Shown here: positions 45,370 through 55,846 of the stretch, piece by piece
Layout of the letters: each line of letters starts with the position of its first letter
Numbering within the stretch: the first letter of the stretch is position 1
Assembly: GCA_948146395.1 (NCBI GenBank)
Contig: OX411546.1
Location: 24,592,449 to 24,656,448, forward strand
From: Fragum whitleyi
Lineage: Eukaryota; Mollusca; Bivalvia; Cardiida; Cardiidae
Length of the DNA: 64,000 nt
Reading direction: 5' to 3'
Position numbers and translations under genes: made by a program
Notes under the pieces: generated by a model
Seen by the model: only the letters and a program-made list of their open reading frames with translations
Database searches by the model: none
What the model was told of the DNA's origin: nothing

Positions 45370-45829
45370 ATCGTACTGCGAAGCAGTAGATTTATATCTA
45401 CCGTTTTCCAGAAATCCAGTCTGTTTGACCCACTACATTTTTACCATTATCTTCTGAGCAATGTGTTCAAACCAAATTATGTGTTTTCAAACACCGAAGA
45501 AACGGCCTTTTCAGTCACAATCTACAAACTTTGTTTATACCTTATTTACTTTTCGACAAATAGAGAAGAGGCTAATACAAAATTTGATGTAATTTTCGCT
45601 TTTAGTAATTACCAGTTAGTATTTTCAGTGTTTATAACAAGATTTTCGGTTGAGTAAAGGAGTTGAAACGTACAATAGGTTAACTGTAAAATTAATTTGT
45701 AGCACTTACAATATTACTGCTCTGAACTTTCTCGAACGGTCATTTACCAGTTGTAGGGCTGACAACCAATCAAATTCTGTTATGATTATCACTCGGTCAA
45801 AACCCACGCGTAAATTCAGACCACGTGGT
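45370..45829 (+). repeat. tRNA-like dispersed repeat (family 8), plus copy
   Basis: Near-inverse of 50215-50665. Shared blocks include TACCGTTTTCCAG, GAGCAATGTGTTC, GGCCTTTTCAGTCACAATCT, AGTAATTACCAGTTAGTATT and GATTATCACTCGGTCAAAAC, then CCACGCG. Confidence 0.8.
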
Positions 45830-46030
45830 ATAGATGCAAATGGACATCGTCTGCTCGAAATGTGTCAATTAACTTGTTTATCATTAGTCAATAGTCGTCT
45901 GCACTCAAACAGGGGGCGTGGGAAGTTTACTTTTTTTTCGCATGTGTTAACAAATAGAAATAATTTTGAAATATTTGATTTCAATGAGCACTCTGATCAC
46001 GCTCCAATCCTATTTTCATTAAATTCAAAT
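45830..46030 (+). pseudogene. Fragment of a different LINE endonuclease
   Basis: The frame encodes GIDANGHRLLEMCQLTCLSL, then VNSRLHSNRGRGKFTFF and, after a gap, NEHSDHAPILFSL. This is the C-terminal part of an APE-type LINE endonuclease (NG..LL..C, GR..D.G.FTF, SDHAP). The segment between FTF and SDH is shortened and no reverse transcriptase follows, so it is a dead remnant distinct from the LINE at 35-41 kb. Confidence 0.65.
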
Positions 46031-46931
46031 TTGAGTATGAAGAAAAATTATTCAACAACAAATAAACCGACAAAAACATACGATAAACTGATATAGGGGT
46101 AAGTTCATATCGGACTCGGTTTCGACCCGAGTTCACCGGGTTCCCATCAGAACGGCCTCGGTTTCGACACTAGTGATGTCATTGTAACCTTTCAACCTCG
46201 ACGCTTCTGATCCTGGGTCAGGCCGGTGTTACTTGGGTTCCAAAATGGCGTCGAGAATAGTGCACAACAATTCGATTACAAAAAAATAAATATTCTCTAT
46301 TACTTTAAATAACAAATACTTTTTTTCTTATTTTATATAGTATTTTGCACGAGTTTATCACATTTCTTAATGGGATAACGATATTTCATGGTAAATTAAT
46401 TATTGTAGCGGTAAATGAGAAGTTTGTTTACTACCACCAGTGGGTAACTCCGTTCACATGAATGTCTTTTCTGCGCATGCATATTACAGTCAATTTTAGA
46501 TTATTACATCATCTCACGCGTCTCTCGGGCTGCCATTTGAATTTCCCCTAGGATAGCAGCAAGAGCGATCTATTTTTAGAACAACTCATGAATAATCATA
46601 GAGTGCTGCTAGATTTAATCGATTTGTAAGAAACCAAAGATATAAATAGCATAGTTGGCGATTTCACGTGTTTCTTGAGGGAAAATGCATTTACAGTATT
46701 TGGGAAAACCCAATGCTTGAAATGCAAACATGTTGGTAATCAAAATTATAAATAGTTTAACGAAAAATGTTTGTTGCTAAACAGGCTTTTAAACTCTATA
46801 GAGAGAGGAATAATATTAACAGACAAGCTTTTAGCTTGGCGCGTGCTCATTATTACAACGTAAAAATCTGCTAAGAAATAATTTAGACTAGCAGAGGGCT
46901 ATCGAATCAGCAAACTTTCAAAATCGGACCC
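46031..46931. other. Unassigned stretch with CTCGGTTTCGAC repeats
   Basis: CTCGGTTTCGAC occurs near 46115 and 46158 within a GC-richer patch (46100-46260). No gene recognised. Confidence 0.35.
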
Positions 46932-47130
46932 ACGAGGTTGGATGAGCTGGCGATGTCCTCGAAAAGATGGAGTGTTAAGACAAAAAACTCACATTTTAAA
47001 GATTTTACCAACTTTTATTGTCCAAATTTGATCCCTTTTGATTGGCGAACTATTGCTTTATCCCAGCCTCTCAATGATGTACGATTTACAGTGCTGACAG
47101 CACTTTGATATATATTTGCATGTATATATT

Positions 47131-47255
47131 GTTTTAACATCGTGAAATTGACATTAGCGTCGATCAAAAGCAATCTAAATCGATCGAGCAGCGCTCTATG
47201 CATTCTTTCCTAACACTCACTCAAACCATTCGAAAAGCCCCAAAAAGTGCATAAA
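47131..47255 (-). mobile_element. CAG-MITE copy 28, outer half
   Basis: GTTTTAACATCGTGAAATTG through CACTCACTCAAACCATTCG. It abuts copy 29. Confidence 0.8.
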
Positions 47256-47655
47256 CAGTTAAGAACACCATAAAATTGGTCATCATTCCGATCGAGCTCA
47301 TTCTAAATCACTCGCTCAGTGTGCACTTATTCATTACAAAGAGTCACTCAAATAAATAGAAAAGGCTCCGAAATTGTTCTGTTTTATTTCGAAATTGTTC
47401 AAAAACGATCGATCTTTTGTCTCAAACCGACAAAATCTGCCCCCAGTTTTATTGAAAAGATTTAGTTTTTAAGGAGTCTGATTGGTCTGTAAATGCACAA
47501 AAATATGATTGTACGTTCATTTTTCCAAAGGGAAGTAACAAAATATCGCTAATCTCGTCCACCTAGGCATTCAATTTATGTGTTCCTTAAATTTCATGCA
47601 AAACTCTTCGATATCATTCAAAAATTGATAAACATTGTCACGATGTTGTAAATTG
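47256..47655 (-). mobile_element. CAG-MITE copy 29, diverged
   Basis: CAGTTAAGAACACCATAAAA to CACGATGTTGTAAATTG. The palindrome is eroded, and the middle resembles the variant subfamily. Confidence 0.75.
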
Positions 47656-47754
47656 TATACAAATAAGGAAAGAACAAGTTTTCCGTTAATATAAAAAAAA
47701 ACGTGTTTGTATGTTCATATCTATGTACAATGGGTTTAATTTGAATACCCATAT

Positions 47755-48010
47755 AATAGACAAACTCTCAGACATTTAGCAAACATGTGCCAAACAAGGA
47801 GTGTCTATTTCGAGGAAATGTTCTCCGAGACAAATTTTCATGATAGAATCTAAATAAACACAACTTTTAAATGTCTCTTTGAGGACATGTCTAGAATCTA
47901 TCTGTCCACTAATGAAGTGCATATCTACTTTAGAATGGAAATCTTTCGAACCCTTTTCATTTTTCAAAAATAACTAAATAAATGATTGGGGGAAAAGACT
48001 GCTATTGCGT
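47755..48010 (+). repeat. CTCTCAGACATTTAGC repeat, copy 2 (5' truncated)
   Basis: Starts near ATAGACAAACTCTCAGACAT and ends with AACTAAATAAATGATT, then GACTGCTATTGCG. Confidence 0.8.
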
Positions 48011-48030
48011 TTAAATGAAAACCACACTTA

Positions 48031-48287
48031 CAGATAACAACATCGTGAAATTGACAAGATGAATGATATTGGAATGATTAAGGATTGAAATGGAATGAGT
48101 GTGTGGATGGAGTTTTGGGTGATATTAGAGGAAGGTAATACAATATCACTAATTTTGTTCAGGGTGAACGGAATTAGCAACATTTATAACCTCTAGTAAA
48201 CCTTTATTAAAATAAGCAAAAAGTCCTTTAAAAAGCTTCCTATTTCTTCAAGAATTAACCAGAGGCTTACTATTTGAATTAAGAATT
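48031..48287 (+). mobile_element. CAG-MITE copy 30, left half plus palindrome
   Basis: CAGATAACAACATCGTGAAA to about 48287, where the next repeat starts. The left flank AACCACACTTA is shared with copy 31, showing that the two descend from one insertion. Confidence 0.85.
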
Positions 48288-48780
48288 TATTGAATAAAAC
48301 CGCGGTAAATGTGAATTAATTTAGACTTACACGCACGCGTTCTTGATAGATGCGAGTATATTCTTACCATCTTTTTACGCAAAAATAACAAGTTTTCATG
48401 TAAGTTTCATGTAGTTTACTTTGATAAATGACAATAATCTTGAACTCAAGGACGGATTTTCTTGACAAAAGATTTTAGTGAATGAGTTTAGCTTGAAATC
48501 AATCTCATAGACAAACTCTCAGACATTTAGCAAACATGTGCCAAACAAGGAGCGTCTATTTCGAGGAAAAGTTCTCCGAGACAAATGTTCATTGATAGAA
48601 TCTAAATAAACAACACTCTTAAATGTCTCTCGGAGGACATGTCTAGAATCTATCTGTCCACTAATGAAGTGCATATCTACTTTAAAATGGAAATCTTTCG
48701 AACATTTTTCATTTTTAAAAATAACTAAAAAAATGATTTTTGTTTTATATATCCCAGTGGAGAAAAATCTGCTATTGCAT
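48288..48780 (+). repeat. CTCTCAGACATTTAGC repeat, copy 3
   Basis: The longest copy, with the AGTATATTCTTACCATC and TTTTCTTGACAAAAGATTTT upstream part and ending CTGCTATTGCATTGAAAT. Confidence 0.8.
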
Positions 48781-49377
48781 TGAAATAATCAAAGTGCTGT
48801 CAGCACTGTAAATCGGGTATCATTGAGAGGCTGGGATAGTGTAATAGTTCGTCAATCAAAAGGGCTCAAATTTGGACCATAAAAGTTGGTAAAATATTTG
48901 GCCACTTTGTGAGTTTTTTGTATTAACACCCCATCTTTTCGAGGACATCGCCAGCTCATCCAACTGGAGTTTACAGAATTATATCCACTCAACTTGCGTG
49001 ATATGTCACAAAACATTTCCATTCAACTTTGGACTGAACCCAGTTCAACCAAGATTGATTATCCAACATGCTACCAACTGCGCTAAACGGTCAGACGTCA
49101 AGGGGTAGAACCAGCATCAATTTGATGCCTGAGGGAAGCATTTATACAGAGGCAGATAATGGCAAATCCCGGTCATGTCTCTGCAGTGTATAGGCACAGT
49201 AACAGTTGAGATGCCAAACATGATTGCACGTGAAATTTCAACAAAATTATTTAGCCTTGGTCCAGTGGACTGGAAAAGCCCTTTTTCGCGCAGAGAGCTA
49301 AAAGTAAGAACACAATGGGGAGCGATTTTATCCAGTTAACAATGACGCAATATCGGACAAACAATATTTCGTAGGTG

Positions 49378-49437
49378 TTGTTATAAAATCTCGTAACTAT
49401 GGCTCAAGTAAAGTCGTAGTTACGATATTTTATAACA
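49378..49437. repeat. Hairpin with GTAACTATGGCTC apex
   Basis: TTGTTATAAAATCTCGTAAC folds onto GTTACGATATTTTATAACA. The apex matches the 21662-21730 hairpin while the outer arms do not. Confidence 0.8.
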
Positions 49438-49472
49438 GCAAAGACGGTTTATCAAAACGTATCGGTAATCCT

Positions 49473-49720
49473 AGGCCTTAGCGCAGTTTGTAACGCACCT
49501 GCCTCTCGTTCGAGAGGTCCGGGGTTCGATACTCGGCCGCGGCAAATGCCCTTTCAGACGAAAATGTCGTCCATCAATGGTTTGATATCCCGAATGATGG
49601 AGTAGCTGGGCAAGGGTGTTGTGACAGTACTGGTATGAAAAACAATAGGAATCCATGGTTAGGTGCTCTAGCCGTTGAATATGACCACATCGGTCGAAAA
49701 AGGCGTTAACCCTAATAAAC
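49473..49720 (+). mobile_element. tRNA-derived SINE, relative of family 1
   Basis: Head CTTAGCGCAGTTTGTAACGC (A box) and GGGGTTCGATACTC (B box). The body keeps GGAATCCATGGTTAGGTGCT, then CTAGCCG, and the tail GTCGAAAAAGGCGTTAACCC. The anticodon arm differs from the other copies, so this is a separate subfamily or template. Confidence 0.8.
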
Positions 49721-49984
49721 CGATCAAAATCAACGCAATGGCAAAGAAATCTGTGCTAAAAATAGACTAGGATTAAACCATATCATCTATAGAAGCAGAC
49801 GATTCCAACAGACGACAAATGAAGAAAGAACTCGAGACGAAGGAAAACGGAGAGGAAGGAGGATAAGAAATTGTTGTTGTTGTTCTTTTATGAAATATAA
49901 GAAGTTGTTTCCACTTTTTCACAAGGTATACCCTACGCAGGGATAGACTTTGGTCACATTAAACAGTTTTAAGAACATCAAATT

Positions 49985-50665
49985 AGAACAACACGAAGAT
50001 AATTTCAATTCCTTTACTCAACCGAAAAGCTTGTACAAAACCCTGAAAATACTAATTGGTAATTACTAAAAACAAGAATTACATCAAATTATTAATAAAC
50101 CTCTTCCTTTTTTGTCCCAAAAGGGAAAGAGATAAATAAAATGTAGATTGTAACTGAAAAGGCCGCTTCTGCGTTGTTTGTCTTAAACAAATAGCTCAGT
50201 GGATAACACGTAAAATGTAAGTGTCCAGCCTCGGTAAGCGTGGGTTTTGACCACGTGATAATCATAACAGAATTTGATTGGTTGTCGGCCCTTCAACTGA
50301 TAAATGACCGTTCGAGAAAAAATCAGAGCAGTAATATTGTAACTGCTACAAATGTATTATACAGTTTACCTATTGTACGTTTCAACTCCTTTACTCAGCC
50401 GAAAATCATGTTATAAACACTGGAAATACTAACTGGTAATTACTAAAAGCAAAAATTACATCAAATTTTGTATTAGCCTCTTCTTTGTTTGTCGCAAAGT
50501 ATATATGATGAAAAAAAAGTTTGTAGATTGTGACTGAAAAGGCCATTTCTTCGGTGTTTGAAAACACATAGATTGGCTCGAACACATTGCTCAGCGGATA
50601 AGGGTAAAAATGTAATGTGTCCAATTCATGCGATTTCCTGGAAAACGGTTTATATAAATCGGTTT
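49985..50665 (-). repeat. tRNA-like dispersed repeat (family 8), two tandem minus copies
   Basis: Two consecutive units (about 49985-50215 and 50390-50665) share TTACTCAACCGAAAA, CTAATTGGTAATTACTAAAA, TAGATTGTGACTGAAAAGGC and a GCTCAGTGGATAAC segment that resembles a tRNA A box. The link between them (50215-50390) is the inverse of 45690-45829. Confidence 0.75.
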
Positions 50666-50679
50666 AAAAACCACACTTA

Positions 50680-51111
50680 CAGTTAACAAAATCGTGAAAT
50701 TGACAAGATGAATAATTTTGGAATGATTTAGGATTGAAATGGAATGAGTGTGTGGAGGAAGTTTTGGGTGATATTAGAGGGAGGTAATCCAATATCACTG
50801 ATTTTGTTCAGGATTAACGGAATTAGCGATATTTATTACCTCTAATAAATTTTTAATACAATATGCAAAAAGTCCTTTAAATAGCTTCCTATTTCTTTAA
50901 GAACTAACCAGGCGCTTCCTATATAAATTAAGTCAGTGAAATCGCGATTGTTTTTCTAGTTCTATTCGTTTCGAATGTAGCTAATGATCTTTTTCAGTCA
51001 TTTTGGAGCGTTTCTGAGGGGCTTGGAATGAATGAATGGAGTACTGAGTGAGCGATTTAGAATGGTTTGTTTTGATTGAGATGAATGTCAATTTCACGAT
51101 GTTACTAACTG
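50680..51111 (+). mobile_element. CAG-MITE copy 31, full length
   Basis: CAGTTAACAAAATCGTGAAA to CACGATGTTACTAACTG, followed by TA. The sister copy is 48031. Confidence 0.9.
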
Positions 51112-51119
51112 TATCTTGA

Positions 51120-51350
51120 ACTTACCGCTCACTCCGATCATAACAATTCGAAACCACTAGCCTACTGCTCTATTCAAAGTATTCAAAATCACTCACTAGC
51201 TCGTTCAAAATCCTCCGAAATCGTTACAAATAACCGTAATGAAACCTTTCAAAACGTTCCATATCAGCGGTCGATATGATCAAATCGATTCTATTAATTG
51301 ATTGGCTGATAATAATTTTGGAGCGTCTGGTTGGTCACTAAAGACAAGAA
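51120..51350 (-). mobile_element. CAG-MITE copy 32, degenerate
   Basis: CCGCTCACTCCGATCATAAC, AAAATCACTCACTAGCTCG and GGAGCGTCTGGTTGGTC place it in the variant subfamily. No clear terminus. Confidence 0.5.
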
Positions 51351-51412
51351 CATGTATAGGATAGAAAACGATTGTCTATTTTCCATATATCGTGGTACGA
51401 GATTAGTATAGG

Positions 51413-51503
51413 ATAGAAAACAAATGCCGTGGTATATGGGAAGGAGACACGAGCGTTAGCGAGTGTCTATTTTCCCACATACCGCGGCATGAGATTTTCT
51501 ATC
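51413..51503. repeat. Hairpin with ACGAGCGTTAGCGAGT apex
   Basis: ATAGAAAACAAATGCCGTGG, then TATATGGGAA, pairs with TTCCCACATACCGCGGCATG, then AGATTTTCTAT. A partial extra arm lies at 51357-51412. Confidence 0.85.
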
Positions 51504-51507
51504 TGAC

Positions 51508-51865
51508 TTAGACCACGCTTTTCTAAAATTGTCTGCATTAATACCCGAACTTCTTAACGAGTAAAACTCACTGTGGTAGTACTGTAATGTGTGTAATTAT
51601 GCTGAAATTCCTTGTGAATCTGTCTCTGTTACTTATTGCAGATCTTTTGCATTTTTGCGAAATAGAAAGTCTTTTGGCGAACAGCGCTCAAATAAAATGC
51701 TCGTAATCTTTTTGAAATGACTCGGCACGCAAAACCTGTCGAGATTCACGTGCACGACATGCTTCCATTGTATATTTGGAAATACAAAGCTCAGAGTTGT
51801 ATCTGTGATATATACTTTTGAAATACTGCTCTCTGATTGGCCAATTCGCTTCAAGCGTGGTCTAA
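51508..51865. mobile_element. TTAGACCACGCTT element, copy 1 (358 bp)
   Basis: 13-bp termini TTAGACCACGCTT and AAGCGTGGTCTAA. The interior shares GCACGTGAATCTCGAC-type blocks with copy 2 and has about 75 extra bp near 51565-51640. No ORF. Confidence 0.85.
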
Positions 51866-51871
51866 TTTATC

Positions 51872-52158
51872 TTAGACCACGCTTTTCTAACATGGTCTGT
51901 ATTTTTTACCCGAACATCGCTACTTATTGCAGCTCTTTTGCATGTTTGCAACTGTAGAAAGTCTTTTAGAAAAAGGCGATCATATAATTTGCTTGACACC
52001 TTCTTAAAATGACACGGCACACAAAAATCTGTCAACATCCACGTGCACGACACACTTTCATTGTATATCTGTAAATACAATGCTAGGAGTTGTACCTGTG
52101 ATTTATATTTTTGAAATACTGCTTTCTGATTGGCCGATTCGCTTCAAGCGTGGTCTAA
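51872..52158. mobile_element. TTAGACCACGCTT element, copy 2 (287 bp)
   Basis: Same termini, same orientation, separated from copy 1 by only 6 bp (TTTATC). Shared interior: TGCAGCTCTTTTGCAT, CACGTGCACGACA, CATTGTATAT, then TGATTGGCC. Confidence 0.85.
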
Positions 52159-52169
52159 AAAAAGTTATG

Positions 52170-52329
52170 TTATAAAGTTAGAATTATACATTGCTAATTT
52201 AGTTCATTTTTATCAAAATAAGTGATCACATTGTACCCCTCTAGATCAATTCAAACCCCTGTTATCGCATTCGTTTTTTTTTCATTCAAAAATCATTCTC
52301 CTTATCAATTGTACAAAGATCTTACTGTA
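52170..52329 (-). mobile_element. CAG-MITE copy 33, degenerate half
   Basis: TTGCTAATTTAGTTCATTTT, AAAAATCATTCTCCTTATCA and a decayed end near TCTTACTG, followed by TA. Confidence 0.5.
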
Positions 52330-52586
52330 TTTTTTGTACGTTCAAGTTTATGTACAGTGGTGATTTCCACAGTACGCCCGTCTCCGACGCTTGCATAAAT
52401 TACGTTTTCAAATATACCTACTACATATATATAGTGCGGTTTTAATGACTTGAATCTGACCCCTGCTATTTATATGTATAAAAATCTAAATACTCCTACT
52501 CACCTTTGCACGTGCTTTCATAGGAATGAATAACAAACGATATTGAATGTATTATACATTTTGTAAATTGATGAAATATGTCGGTA

Positions 52587-53147
52587 AAGCCTCGTTTAAA
52601 TTTGGCCTACGGAGCCCGTACGGCGCCCGTATCTCGACGTGAGCATTAAATCGTGCGGTGACATACGGTGCTCGTGCGATCATCGCACGGTCTTACGGGC
52701 ACCGCAGACACCTGCGATCTCGTTTAAAAATTGTTATACACATCTTTAAAAATCGCAAGCCCGTAGCCTTGTGCGTACACCGCACGGACATCGCACGGAA
52801 GCCTTGTGATGATCGCACGGAAATCGTACGATATCTTAACTATCAAACATCCATAATAAAACCCGTAGAAACCCGTGCGATGATCGCACGGCATCCTCCC
52901 GATATCTGTACGGAACCCGTACGATCTCCGCACGGGAATCGCACGATTACCTCGCGATACCGCACGGGACCCGTACGGTCACATTAAGGTGTGTTCCCCC
53001 TCAATTATTTCAAAATCGCACGGTCACCGTGCGGTATTTTGAACACATACGCCGCAGACCGTAGCTGTCTGCGATGTCCAAAAAATAGTTAGAAAAATCG
53101 CAGGCTGCGATATCGTACGGCGACCGTGGCAAATGTAAACTAGGCTT
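52587..53147. mobile_element. CpG-rich CGCACGG element (561 bp)
   Basis: Termini AAGCCTCGTTTAAATTTGGC and (inverse of the right end) AAGCCTAGTTTACATTTGCC. The interior is a dense field of short CG-rich palindromic words (CGTGCGATCATCGCACGG, CCCGTACGG, CGCACGGTCACCGTGCGG), strikingly GC- and CpG-rich for this AT-rich, CpG-poor region. ORFs reading through it are Arg/Thr low-complexity and not real. Confidence 0.75.
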
Positions 53148-53396
53148 AATTGTTATTTAAGCATTTTTTTCACAGAGGTCAAAGTAGGGTCAAATTAACC
53201 AGGCTATACGTAGTTTAAAAATAAATCTTAATCTATTTATACTGTCGGTTTCTATGTAAAAAGATATGCATGCATAACTTGAAAGCGTAGGCTTTAATAA
53301 TATCCCAATTCGGCAAATTTAATCAAGGCTTTAAACACAATCACTCCATTAAATACGAGATTACATTTGCAGATGGTGTCGACTTTCTTCAATTAA

Positions 53397-53617
53397 CCCT
53401 TTCCTGTTTTACAAAATTTTGGACCTGTCCAAATTCAAAGGTTTTGCAGACGAAAATTAAAAGTCGGTTTAATGTGAAAAATAACCATTCAGTAGGGTAG
53501 AAAATAGTGTGGAAAAAGAAGAAATTGCTTGTCAGAAGCAATTTCCTCTTTTTTCACAATGTTTTCTCAATCCTAAAATCACAGGCACGTAAAAAGCAGG
53601 GATTAAACAGCAAAGGG
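53397..53617 (-). mobile_element. piggyBac-type MITE, 221 bp, copy 2
   Basis: Inverse of 28134-28354 and the same length. TTAA at 53393-53396 and 53618-53621; ends CCCTTTCCTGTTTTAC and CCCTTTGCTGTTTAATCC. The internal hairpin differs slightly. Confidence 0.88.
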
Positions 53618-53621
53618 TTAA

Positions 53622-54108
53622 TCCTGTAAACTCTTGTTCACCTCATATTTTAACCAAGGTTTCTCAGAATGTTTTATTTTCAACTCCAAATAAGCAGTAC
53701 TTGCGCTATTTTGGTCTCCAAATATCGCTTTGATACATGGCTGAGACACGCGCTACCTTTCATAAGATAATTTTAGACGCGTCATTTTAAAGAACCAGTT
53801 ACAAGACAATATGGGGAAGATGATATAGAATAATTAGCCCAAAGCGTGTTAATGCCAACGGTAGACAAAATTTTAGAGCACTCTCTGGTTGTATAAATGT
53901 AATGAATATGTTGAAGGCTTATAAAAGACGAAAAGGTGAAAAAGACAACAATATAAGCTCAATCTCGAAATAGGTATATGAACGGTTAAGGTTAAAACAA
54001 AAGTCGTTGCCACTAACAATGATCAGCTGTTAAGTCTAGTATTTTGTACTTTTCATTTTTACTGGTTTAAAAAATTAACCAATTTGTAAATTATTTATGA
54101 AATTTATA
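53622..54108. other. Unassigned non-coding stretch
   Basis: No repeat or ORF recognised. Confidence 0.3.
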
Positions 54109-54332
54109 CAGTTAACAACATCGTGAAATTGACAAGGTGAATGGTTTTGAATAGAATTGAATGAGTGCGATGAGTGCGTTTTAAGTGAAATTAGAGGGAG
54201 GTAATCAGGATGAACAAAATCAGCGATATTTATTACCTCCCTTTTATGAAATATGCATTCAAGTTTTATAAATAGCTACCTTTTTATTAAAGAACCTATC
54301 ATACGCTTACAATTTCAATTATGTCAGTGAAA
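54109..54332 (+). mobile_element. CAG-MITE copy 34, 3' truncated
   Basis: CAGTTAACAACATCGTGAAA to TATGTCAGTGAAATC. Part of the left palindrome arm is deleted. Confidence 0.88.
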
Positions 54333-55549
54333 TCATTTCGCTTAAATGTAATAAACCCTAAAAAACTAAAGAAATTTGGTGAAAGTATATGCAAATTGTT
54401 TCTTAAAACAGACAGCCTGTTATCATTTTATGTTATTAAACATGTGATAGCAGGTCAATACAGGCTTCATTGCATGATAAAAAAAAAAGATACCGCTTAT
54501 CGAAATTCGTCCCGATTGACAACATATTTCAAGGAGAAATAGCATGTATTGTTGACGAACCAACTGTTAATCTGTCCAATAAAGCGTCCCCGGAATCTAT
54601 TGGAACTGCTTGAAGACAATACCAGAAACCTATTAACGTTCTGTGTTAAATCCATCACCATTCAATTATATAACATTGAGAAAGACGGACGTGTTCGTCT
54701 GCGTGGGAGGATAGAAAACATGGAACATTTTCCGCTAAACCTCTATATGAACTCTTGCCATATATTGTTGCTTCGTATTTTTGTATACTCTTGCCGCTTT
54801 CGAAAGGTAAAATCACATCAACGGTATAGAAGGCTCGGCCTTTAGAGTGGATTTCTGCACGTATTGAATAGCACATTATTATCATCATTTTATGAATAAA
54901 AAATATTAAATAATTATTCAAATTGATATATTTTGTTTTTCGTTATTTAATAATACCCTGTAATAACTCAACAACTTATAATACATAGAAAAATATGTTG
55001 GTGGCTTAAAATATCGATGTTATTTGGTCGAGGTTGGGGGAATCTATCACTACGAGGCTTACAGACACTTGCATATTTCTTACATATCATTCAATTCATC
55101 ATAATTCATTTTTTTTCAGTTCTTGAATATCATCAAACCTTTGAAATAATAGAAATTCAGTTGAAAGTCGTTCTGGTAAAGATCATGAATATGCAAATTG
55201 TTTCTAAAAAAAGACTGTCTCATATTTAAGTTTATATTATCAGGCAGGTCAATGCAGGCTCCTTTTTGCGATTAAAATGTGTTATAGCAAATCTGTTGAA
55301 TTTGAATGTAAGGTTAGCTCAAACATATACATTTTTTCTCTATATTCATTTTTAAAGCATATTGTTGGATATGCGGAAAACGGAAAATGCTGATTCTGGT
55401 TTTTCGCATATCAACATTTTTTTAAAAAAAAAAAACACAACTTTGGAAAAATTCTTATTAATATATTTTAGGCAGCATAATGTTCAAACATCTACGATCG
55501 ATTTTAAGTAAAAATAATCTAATATATTTCGTTTATAATCATTTCTTTA
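54333..55549. other. Unassigned non-coding stretch
   Basis: ORFs of 70-98 codons on both strands (54321-55229) without motifs. A short inverted pair lies near 55360-55420 (GGATATGCGGAAAAC and GTTTTTCGCATATC). Confidence 0.35.
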
Positions 55550-55846
55550 AAATAATGACAGTTTAGTTATACTAAGAAGGTATGGCCATCCGTGTCTAGA
55601 CGGATTATCAGCTGACTCATGTAACATTGTATTGTTTAGAAACTGAAGACCCCATTTACATTTTTCATTCACGATTTTCTCATTCTGAGAACAAGTCAAA
55701 CAGATTTATCAAGACGTTGGCTATACAGCAGACTGATTGAGACCCGTGATAAACGGGGATGCATATGTTACGTTTTTGGGATGGGATATTCCGACATTTC
55801 AAGAACATTTCATTCCATTACGAAAAATGGAAAATAGACCTGTACA

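Larger units (their letters stand above)
46932..48962. repeat. ~2.0-kb segment bounded by ~180-bp inverted repeats
   Basis: 46932-47115 and 48786-48962 are inverse copies: TTGGATGAGCTGGCGATGTC, CTCGAAAAGATGG, TCAAAAGGG, ATCCCAGCCTCTCAATGAT, then CAGTGCTGACAGCACTTTGA. Between them lie MITE copies 28-30 and two CTCTCAGACATTTAGC repeats. There is no transposase ORF inside. Confidence 0.8.

Noticed and set aside
46100..46260. GC-richer patch with CTCGGTTTCGAC words as a promoter or CpG island
   Set aside because: Only two word copies and no adjacent gene or first exon.
52658..52987. 109-codon Arg/His/Thr-rich ORF
   Set aside because: Translation of the CGCACGG word field; antisense frame is open too.
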